From an uncultured Oscillospiraceae bacterium (lineage in GTDB: Bacteria > Bacillota > Clostridia > Oscillospirales > Ruminococcaceae), in NCBI GenBank assembly GCA_958403605.1, contig CATXYA010000008.1, forward strand, positions 1-13,893: a stretch of DNA of 13,893 nucleotides. The letters run 5' to 3'. Shown one piece after another: positions 5,674 to 12,003 of the stretch; the stretch's first letter is position 1, and every line of letters begins with the position of its first letter. Position numbers and translations under genes: made by a program. Below the pieces are notes generated by a model. The model made no database searches and was not told where the DNA came from. It saw only the letters and a list, made by a program, of their open reading frames with translations.

Positions 5674-7835
5674 GATTTCTCCTGTTTTGGCGGTTTCATT
5701 GTCAATGAGATGCGCTTTTTGGCCGGGTCGACGCTCAGCACCCATACGGTGACGATGTCGCCCACCTTCAGCGCCTCGGAGGGATGGCGGATAAATTTGT
5801 TGGAGATCTGGCTGATATGTACCAAGCCGTCCTGATGGACGCCGATGTCCACGAAGGCCCCGAAATCGATGACGTTGCGCACGGTGCCCGTCAGCTCCAT
5901 GCCCGGCTTGAGATCCTCCAGCTTCATCACGTCCGTGCGCAGCAGCGGCGCGGGCAGGCTGTCACGCATGTCGCGCCCCGGGCGCAGCAGCTCGGCCAGG
6001 ATATCCTCCAGCGTGGGCCGCCCCACGCCGCAGGCCGCGGCCAGCTTGTCCAGGCCGTACTCCTTTGCTTTTTGCGGCAGCGCCGCGATGGCGGGCGTGC
6101 CGATCTCGCTCTCGGCAAAGCCGCACAGCGACAGCGCGGTGCGGGCGGCGCCGTAGCTCTCCGGGTGCACCGCCGTGGCGTCCAGCGGCTCCTTGGCGCC
6201 GGGCACGCGCAAAAAGCCCGCGCACTGCTGGAAGGCCTTGGGCCCCAGCTTCGGCACCTTGAGCAGCTGCCTGCGGCTGTGGAATTCCCCAGCCTCTTCC
6301 CGGTAATGGACGATGTTTTTCGCCGTGGCGGCGGACACGCCCGCCACCCGCGCCAGCAGCGGCGCCGAGGCGGTGTTCAGGTCCACGCCCACGGTGTTCA
6401 CGCAGCGCTCCACCACGCCGTCCAGCGCCTCATTCAGCCGCGCCTGGGGCATGTCGTGCTGGTACTGGCCCACGCCGACGGCCTTGGGATCGATCTTCAC
6501 CAGCTCGGCCAAAGGGTCCTGCAGGCGCCGGGCGATGGACACGGCGCTGCGCAGGTTGACGTCGTATTGAGGGAATTCCTCGGCGGCCAGCTTGGAGGCG
6601 GAATACACCGAGGCGCCCGCCTCGCTGACCACCATATAGCTGACGGGCCAGGCCACATCCAGCTCCCGCAGCACCTCGGCGGCGAAGAGCTCCGTCTCCC
6701 GGCCCGCGGTGCCGTTGCCGATGGCGATGATCTCCACATGGTGTTTTTTGATGAGGCTTTTCAGCGTGCGCTTGGCCTCGTCCACGCGCTTGAACTCCGG
6801 GATGGGATAGATGACGGCGGTGTCCAGCACCTTGCCCGTGGGGTCCACCACCGCGGTCTTGCAGCCCATGCGGTAGCCGGGGTCCAGCGCCAGGGCCACC
6901 TTGCCCTTGATGGGCGGCTGCAGCAGCAGCTGTTCCAGGTTTTTGCCAAAGAGGCCGATGGCCCCCTCGCAGGCCCGCTCCGTCAGCCCGGCGCGCACCT
7001 CGCGCTCCAGGCTGGGGTGGATCAGGCGCTTGTAGGCGTCCTCCGCGGCCAGGCGCACCTGGGCGGCGGCCGCGGAATTGTTTTTCAGCACCCGGCGCAG
7101 GATCAAATCCAGCGCCCGGGCCTCGTCCACCTCCACAGCCACCTTCAAAAAGCCCTCGCGCTCGCCCCGGTCCACGGCCAGCACGCGGTGCCCGGCCATG
7201 CGGGCCGCGGGCTCCTGGTAATCGTAGTACCCGGCGTAGACGCTGTCGGTGTCCTTTTTGGCGCCCTTGGACGTCACCAGGGCGTTTTTGTTGTAATAGG
7301 CGCGCAGGGAAGCGCGCAGGTCGGCGGAATCGGAAAGGTCCTCCGCCAAAATGTCCCGCGCGCCGGCCAGGGCTGCCTCGGCGTCGGGCACCTCTTCGCT
7401 CACATAGGCCGCGGCCAAGGCCAGCGGGTCGTCCCCGGCGCGCTGCTCCAGCAAGCGCGCGGCCAGAGGCGCCAGCCCGCGGGTGCGGGCCACGGAGGCG
7501 CGGGTCTTGCGCTTGGGCTTATAGGGCCGGTACAGGTCCTCCACCTCGGCCAGGGTCTGCGCCTTTTCCAGCGCGGCGGCCAGCTCCGGCGTCCACTTGC
7601 CCTGCTCGGTGATGGAGTTCTGCACGGTCTCCTTCTGCTCGTCCAGCTTGCGCAGATACGCCAGGCGCTCGCCCAGCTCACGCAGCTTGCCGTCGTCCAT
7701 GCTGCCCGTGGCCTCCTTGCGGTAACGGGCGATAAAGGGGATGGTGTTGCCCTCGTCGATGAGGGCGATGGCGGCGGCCACCTTGTCGGCATTGACGCCC
7801 AGTTCCCGGGCGATCTGTGCGGAATGATCGGTCAT
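5670..7835 (-). CDS. tex: Tex-family RNA-binding transcription accessory protein
   Basis: A 721-residue cytoplasmic protein of normal Tex length. In order: an N-terminal helical region (1-310), a YqgF/RNase H-like domain from about 313 with VALALDPGYRMGCKTAVVD (313-331) and the conserved IGNGTAGRETE (372-382) and VSEAGASVYSAS (403-414), a helix-hairpin-helix region (about 483-545) with NTASAPLLARVAGV and ILAEL-type helices after it, and a C-terminal S1 RNA-binding domain (645-713) with FGAFVDIGVHQDGLVHISQI. Tex proteins bind RNA and associate with transcription and, in some bacteria, affect toxin gene expression or ribosome function; the exact biochemical role is not settled. The ATG at 7835 has AGGAG 8 bases upstream and overlaps the stop of the YfhO gene by four bases (ATGA). 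Its own stop overlaps the MATE start in the same way. Confidence 0.96.
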   Translation of the reverse strand: MTDHSAQIARELGVNADKVAAAIALIDEGNTIPFIARYRKEATGSMDDGKLRELGERLAYLRKLDEQKETVQNSITEQGKWTPELAAALEKAQTLAEVEDLYRPYKPKRKTRASVARTRGLAPLAARLLEQRAGDDPLALAAAYVSEEVPDAEAALAGARDILAEDLSDSADLRASLRAYYNKNALVTSKGAKKDTDSVYAGYYDYQEPAARMAGHRVLAVDRGEREGFLKVAVEVDEARALDLILRRVLKNNSAAAAQVRLAAEDAYKRLIHPSLEREVRAGLTERACEGAIGLFGKNLEQLLLQPPIKGKVALALDPGYRMGCKTAVVDPTGKVLDTAVIYPIPEFKRVDEAKRTLKSLIKKHHVEIIAIGNGTAGRETELFAAEVLRELDVAWPVSYMVVSEAGASVYSASKLAAEEFPQYDVNLRSAVSIARRLQDPLAELVKIDPKAVGVGQYQHDMPQARLNEALDGVVERCVNTVGVDLNTASAPLLARVAGVSAATAKNIVHYREEAGEFHSRRQLLKVPKLGPKAFQQCAGFLRVPGAKEPLDATAVHPESYGAARTALSLCGFAESEIGTPAIAALPQKAKEYGLDKLAAACGVGRPTLEDILAELLRPGRDMRDSLPAPLLRTDVMKLEDLKPGMELTGTVRNVIDFGAFVDIGVHQDGLVHISQISNKFIRHPSEALKVGDIVTVWVLSVDPAKKRISLTMKPPKQEKS

Positions 7836-10231
7836 GCGTTGTTCTCCTGTCTGCGTTTTTTGCGCTCCCACACGCAGTAGGCGGCGTACAGCACCCACAC
7901 CACCGCCGCGGCGGCGGTGACCTTTTGGGTGAGGGCCAGGCCCGGGGTCTCATAAGTGAACACGATGTCGCTGGCCCCTGCGGGGCACAGCACGGCGCAC
8001 ATGCCGCCGGAGACGCGCTCCACCGGCACCGTCTCCCCGTTCACCGCGGCGGTGAAGCCGGGGTCGTAGGGCACGGAGAAGAAAACGAGGTTGGGCGCGT
8101 CCAGGGTGATGGCGGCGGAAAAGCCGTTGTGATCGGCGGTGAAGTCCGTCACCGCTGTGGTGCGGCGGGCCGCCACGTCCTGCCGGTATTCCTCATAGGT
8201 GAAGGAGGCCGTGTCCGCGGCGGTGGCCGGGGCCAAATACTGGCCGTAGGCATCGATCTGCTCCTGCGTCAGGGCGATGGCCCGCACCAACATGTTGCCG
8301 CGCTGCTTCTCGGCGATGCCCATCAGCGTGGGCAGGCCCAGCGGCTCCACGGCATCATCCTCCGCCTCCCCTTCGGCGGGCTCCTCCTTTTCCAGCAGGA
8401 TATATTTGTCGTAGGCAAAGCCCATGGGCAGCTCGTTCTCGTTGCGGAAATAGGCGAAGGTGTCGTCGCTGTGGCTGTAGGTGTAGCCGAAGGCGCCGTA
8501 TTTTTCCTCAAATTCCGCCTGTTTGTCCAGCGGCGTCAGCGTGTAGCGCACGCCCAGCAGCCCCCGCAGGGCGTACAGGTCCTGGTCCGGCTTGCTGGAC
8601 ACGTCGCGCTTGACGCCCATGCGGGGATAAAAGTCCATGATGGAGGGCGTCACCACGCTGTTGAAAAAGCGCAGGGACGGTTTTTTCATCCACATGCTCA
8701 GGTTGTCATAGCACTCGTAGGTGTCGGTGCGAAAAAAATCGTCCTCCGGCCAGGTGATGTTCTGCGCGGCCACGTAGCACTGGGAGCGGTAGTCCTTGTC
8801 GCCCTCCCACTGGGGGAATTTGCCCAGGGAGATGTGGGCCACCGCATAAAACCACGACATGCCCAGCACCGCGGCCAAAAACAGCGCGGGCAGCCGGGGC
8901 GAGGTGCGGAAATGGCGCAGCAGCCCCCACAGGATCACCAGGCACAGCACGGCGGTCAGCCAGGTCAGCCAAAACTGGGCCTGGTTTTCCACCACACCCA
9001 GCGACCAGGCGCCGTCCTCCTGCTTGGGCACCAGAGCAAACACCACGTACACCGCCGTGATGGCGGCCACGGGCTTGAAGCCCTGCCAGATATCCACGTC
9101 CGCATCCTCCAGCGCGTGCATGGTGGCGGCGCACATCAGCAGAATGGGCATATAGTACCAGCGGGCATAATAGCTGGAGTTGAGGGCGTAGAACGCCGAG
9201 TTCAGCACCGGCACCAGCGCCATGATGAGGCAGGCCAGCAAGGTGCGGGACAGGGCCGTCTTGGGCTTAGCCTTGTAATAGGCCCACACGCCGCACAGCC
9301 CCGTGATGGGCAGCCAGGCCGTCATGCTGGTGTGCTTGATGACGGCGTCGCCAAAGATGTTGGGCAGATAGGTGGGATCCGGCGGCAAAAACAGCGAGGT
9401 GAAGATGGCAAAATACTGCTGCACCCGGCCGTACAGCAAAAAGCCGAAGCCGCTGGACAGGTCCACCGTGCGCGGGTTGTCCTTGAGGCACAGCACCGCG
9501 GGCCACAGCAGCAGGCAGCCCAGCGCCACGCCCAGCAGGCTTTCAAAGGCCAGCCGGAAGAAGGCGGACAGCTTGACGCGGTGCTCCTTCGACACCACCT
9601 TGATGATGAAATACAGCAGCAGAAAGACGATCTGCCCGGCGAAGAAGAAGTAATTGTTCAGGCAGTTGACGGCCACCATCAGCGGAAACACCGCCCGCTG
9701 GCCGTCGTAGACGTAGGCGTCCAGCGCCCACAGCAAAAACGGGAACAGGGCGATGCAGTCCACAAAATGGTTGAAGAAGGTGTTGTACACCGTGAAGCTG
9801 GAAAAGGCGTACAGGCAAGCCGCAATGACGGCCCACGTCTTGGTTTTGGCATAGCGGCGCAGCCAGGTGAAGGCGCCCAGGCCGCACACGCCGAATTTCA
9901 GCACCAGCAGCGGCACCATGGCAAAGGGCACCGCCTTGGCGGGCAGCAGCGTGCTCAGCCAGAAAAACGGCGAGCCCAGCAGGTAGAACGCATACGAGTT
10001 CACCGCCGAGGAGCCGAGATCGGTCTCCCAGCTCCACTGGCCGCCCTCTTTGACAAAGCTGTTCATGTAGGTGTAGAACGGGATCTGCTGGCTGTTGAAA
10101 TCGCCGCAGTACTGGAACAGGCCCTTGTCGATCACCAGAAAGGGGATGTAGATGGCGAGGGCCGTGGCGCAGCACACAAGGAACGTGAACAGATAACCTT
10201 CGCCCAATTTTTTTTGTCTCAGGGTATGCAT
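7832..10231 (-). CDS. YfhO-family polytopic membrane protein
   Basis: A 799-residue membrane protein of the YfhO family, which belongs with GT-C-like glycosyltransferases; B. subtilis YfhO is implicated in lipoteichoic acid glycosylation. The first transmembrane helix is about 13-35, followed by an extracytoplasmic loop with CGDFNSQQIPFYTYM (42-56) and SWETDLGSSAVNSYAFYLLG (66-85); the acidic residues there, such as Asp44, are where a GT-C catalytic acid would sit. About a dozen helices follow to near residue 455, then a long extracytoplasmic domain (about 470-765) and a final helix (about 769-788) with a cytoplasmic KKRR tail. The sugar donor and acceptor are not predictable. The ATG at 10231 has AGGAGC 9 bases upstream. 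It is the first gene of the operon, and its stop overlaps the tex start. Confidence 0.88.
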   Translation of the reverse strand: MHTLRQKKLGEGYLFTFLVCCATALAIYIPFLVIDKGLFQYCGDFNSQQIPFYTYMNSFVKEGGQWSWETDLGSSAVNSYAFYLLGSPFFWLSTLLPAKAVPFAMVPLLVLKFGVCGLGAFTWLRRYAKTKTWAVIAACLYAFSSFTVYNTFFNHFVDCIALFPFLLWALDAYVYDGQRAVFPLMVAVNCLNNYFFFAGQIVFLLLYFIIKVVSKEHRVKLSAFFRLAFESLLGVALGCLLLWPAVLCLKDNPRTVDLSSGFGFLLYGRVQQYFAIFTSLFLPPDPTYLPNIFGDAVIKHTSMTAWLPITGLCGVWAYYKAKPKTALSRTLLACLIMALVPVLNSAFYALNSSYYARWYYMPILLMCAATMHALEDADVDIWQGFKPVAAITAVYVVFALVPKQEDGAWSLGVVENQAQFWLTWLTAVLCLVILWGLLRHFRTSPRLPALFLAAVLGMSWFYAVAHISLGKFPQWEGDKDYRSQCYVAAQNITWPEDDFFRTDTYECYDNLSMWMKKPSLRFFNSVVTPSIMDFYPRMGVKRDVSSKPDQDLYALRGLLGVRYTLTPLDKQAEFEEKYGAFGYTYSHSDDTFAYFRNENELPMGFAYDKYILLEKEEPAEGEAEDDAVEPLGLPTLMGIAEKQRGNMLVRAIALTQEQIDAYGQYLAPATAADTASFTYEEYRQDVAARRTTAVTDFTADHNGFSAAITLDAPNLVFFSVPYDPGFTAAVNGETVPVERVSGGMCAVLCPAGASDIVFTYETPGLALTQKVTAAAAVVWVLYAAYCVWERKKRRQENNA

Positions 10232-10245
10232 GGTTCGTTTGCTCC

Positions 10246-10254
10246 TGTTATAAT
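10246..10254 (+). promoter_or_regulatory. Extended -10 promoter of the nucleotidase gene
   Basis: TGTTATAAT is a perfect extended -10 element (TGnTATAAT). No -35 hexamer is found 16-18 bases upstream, as is usual for this class. Transcription would start near 10261, leaving a leader of about 54 bases before the ATG at 10315. Confidence 0.55.
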
Positions 10255-10275
10255 AGATTTGAAAGGCACTCTGAT

Positions 10276-10281
10276 AGTATA
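10276..10281 (-). promoter_or_regulatory. Possible -10 box of the YfhO-tex-MATE operon
   Basis: Minus-strand TATACT lies about 45 bases before the ATG at 10231, within the sequence CTATACTATC. No good -35 is seen. The alternative TATTAT at 10255-10250 would start transcription inside the ribosome site at 10246-10241, so it is less plausible. ATACTAT (10280-10274) matches the padR half-site. Confidence 0.35.
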
Positions 10282-10314
10282 GGCCGTTTCGGCACAGAAA
10301 AGAGGAAGATTCTG

Positions 10315-10905
10315 ATGAAATTGTATCCTTTCAACGCCCTGCTGGCGCGCATGAAATATATCGCCCGCTGGGGGCTGATGCGCGCGTCCCGCACGGAATC
10401 GCTCAGCGAGCACACGGCGGACACGGCCATTTTGGCCCATACGCTGTGCGTGCTGTCGAAAACTTTGTTCGCCAGCGGCGTGCGCCCCGAGACGGTGGCC
10501 GTGGCGGCGCTGTACCACGACGCCAGCGAGATCATGACCGGGGACATGCCCACGCCCGTCAAGTATAAGACGGAGCCCCTGCGGGCCGCCTACAAGGCGC
10601 TGGAGGCCGATGCGGCCCGCAGCCTGACAGGCCTGCTGCCCGCCGAGGTGCAAAACGAGATGGACGGCTATCTGTGCGGCACCATGCTGACGGAAAAAGA
10701 GCGCCAGCTGCTCAAGGCGGCGGACCGCCTGTCCGCCCTCATCAAGTGCATCGACGAGGAGCAGGCGGGCAACCGGGAGTTCGCCGGGGCCAAAGCCCAG
10801 CAGGAGGCCGCCTTGAAGGCCATGGGCTGCCCGGAGGCCGATTATTTTTTGCAGCACATGCTGCCCTGCTACCGCTGGACGCTGGACGAGCTCTCGGCCC
10901 AGTGA
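10315..10905 (+). CDS. yfbR: HD-domain 5'-deoxynucleotidase, YfbR type
   Basis: A 196-residue HD phosphohydrolase that matches E. coli YfbR (199 residues), which removes phosphate from deoxyribonucleoside 5'-monophosphates using a divalent metal. Metal ligands fall at the same positions as in E. coli: His33, His68-Asp69 and Asp137. Arg18 and Trp19 (ARWG) and Glu72 and Asp77 (HDASEIMTGDMPTPVKY, 68-84), implicated in substrate binding and catalysis, are also present. Its role would be dNMP turnover in the cytoplasm. The ATG at 10315 has AGAGGA 8 bases upstream. It has an extended -10 promoter and lies divergent to the YfhO operon. Its stop is 3 bases from the stop of the convergent dus gene. 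Confidence 0.94.
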   Translation: MKLYPFNALLARMKYIARWGLMRASRTESLSEHTADTAILAHTLCVLSKTLFASGVRPETVAVAALYHDASEIMTGDMPTPVKYKTEPLRAAYKALEADAARSLTGLLPAEVQNEMDGYLCGTMLTEKERQLLKAADRLSALIKCIDEEQAGNREFAGAKAQQEAALKAMGCPEADYFLQHMLPCYRWTLDELSAQ

Positions 10906-10908
10906 CGG

Positions 10909-11898
10909 TCAGCGTTCGGCCTGCTGCAGCTGCCACGCCAGCTCGACGACGCGGTCCAGATCGGCGTAATGCTCCATGGCGCAGCACGCCCGGCGCAGGC
11001 GCGCCGCGCCATGGAGGCCGTGCATATACCAGGCGGCGTGGGTGCGCGCCTCGCGCATGGCCACGTATTCGCCCTTGTCCTCGCACATGTCGTAAATGTG
11101 CCGGCGCAGCACGCGGAAGCGCTCGTTCAGCGTGGGCGGCGCGGGCGGCGTTTCGCCCGTCAGCGCCGCGCGGAGCTCGTCGAACAGCCAGGGGTTGCCC
11201 ATGGCGGCCCGCCCCACGGCCACGCCGTCGCAGCCCGTCTGTTCCAGCAGGCGCAAAGCGCTCTGGGCGTCCGTCACGTCGCCGTTTGCCAGCACGGGGA
11301 TGGATACCGCCGCCTTGATCCTGGCGATCTCTTCGGGGTGGATGCCCGGCTCGTACATCTCCTTGCGGGTGCGCCCGTGCACCGTGAGCAGCGCCGCGCC
11401 CGCGTCCTCGCAGCGCTTAGCCAACTCCACGCCGTTCATGGTCTCTTCGTCCCAGCCGATGCGCAGCTTCACGGTGACGGGATACGTCCCCGCGTGGCGC
11501 ACCACCTCGCGCACGATGGCCCCGCCCAGGGCCGGGTCCTTCAGCAGGGCGCTGCCCGCGCCGGGGCCGGTGATCTTGGGGGCCGGGCAGCCCATGTTCA
11601 GGTCCAGGAAATCAAAGGGCACGCCGTACCTGCCGCCGGCCACCATGGCCGCGGCCTCGCCCAGCACCGCGGGCTCGGCCCCAAACAGCTGGATGCCGAA
11701 CGGCGCGTCCCCGCCCCCGCCCGCCATCAGGCGCGGGCTTTTTTTGTCCCCCATGGTCAGGGCCTTGGCGCTCACCATTTCGCTGACGGTGAACATGGCC
11801 CCGTGGGCCGCGCACAGGCGGCGCATGGTGGTGTCTGTGACGCCCGCCATGGGTGCCAGCGCCGCGCCGGGCGCCAGGGGAATGGTTGCTAGCTGCAT
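10909..11898 (-). CDS. dusB: tRNA-dihydrouridine synthase, DusB-like
   Basis: A 329-residue FMN enzyme that reduces uridines in the tRNA D-loop to dihydrouridine with NAD(P)H. The TIM-barrel runs from LAPMAGVTD (14-22) to about residue 240, followed by the helical tRNA-recognition domain. FDFLDLNMGCPAPKITGPGAG (95-115) carries the catalytic acid Cys104. HGRTR, VLANGDV and CDGVAVGRAAMGNPW are the FMN-phosphate and active-site strands. The DLNMGCP pattern and length fit DusB/Dus1 of Firmicutes. The ATG at 11898 has AAGGAGG upstream, although the spacing to the end of GGAGG is only 4 bases. The frame is open further upstream into polA, but that extension has no ribosome site. It is divergent from polA, with 105 bases between the starts. 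Confidence 0.95.
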   Translation of the reverse strand: MQLATIPLAPGAALAPMAGVTDTTMRRLCAAHGAMFTVSEMVSAKALTMGDKKSPRLMAGGGGDAPFGIQLFGAEPAVLGEAAAMVAGGRYGVPFDFLDLNMGCPAPKITGPGAGSALLKDPALGGAIVREVVRHAGTYPVTVKLRIGWDEETMNGVELAKRCEDAGAALLTVHGRTRKEMYEPGIHPEEIARIKAAVSIPVLANGDVTDAQSALRLLEQTGCDGVAVGRAAMGNPWLFDELRAALTGETPPAPPTLNERFRVLRRHIYDMCEDKGEYVAMREARTHAAWYMHGLHGAARLRRACCAMEHYADLDRVVELAWQLQQAER

Positions 11899-11938
11899 GG
11901 GTCCTCCTTCTGGTTGCGGACAGTGGGATAACTTGATT

Positions 11939-11947
11939 ATTGTATCA
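11939..11947 (-). promoter_or_regulatory. Extended -10 promoter of dus
   Basis: Minus-strand TGATACAAT (11947-11939) fits TGnTANAAT. No -35 box is found at the normal spacing. The leader to the ATG at 11898 would be about 34 bases. Confidence 0.5.
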
Positions 11948-11962
11948 TAAATGGGGAAAATA

Positions 11963-11971
11963 TGGTATACT
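11963..11971 (+). promoter_or_regulatory. Extended -10 promoter of polA
   Basis: TGGTATACT fits TGnTATACT. No -35 hexamer is found 16-18 bases upstream; a TTGTAT at 11940-11945 would need a 20-base spacer. Transcription would start near 11978, with AAAGGAGG (11986-11993) ten bases before the ATG. Confidence 0.55.
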
Positions 11972-12003
11972 GTTTTTGATTTTACAAAGGAGGCGGCCCG
12001 CTC

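Noticed and set aside
5784..7880. Plus-strand open frame of about 700 codons opposite tex.
   Set aside because: It is the complement of a conserved gene with recognisable domains, has low-complexity composition and has no domain of its own.
7817..10282. Plus-strand open frame of about 820 codons opposite the YfhO gene.
   Set aside because: It mirrors the YfhO coding frame and is full of His/Gln/Gly runs. The minus-strand product has membrane helices and family motifs.
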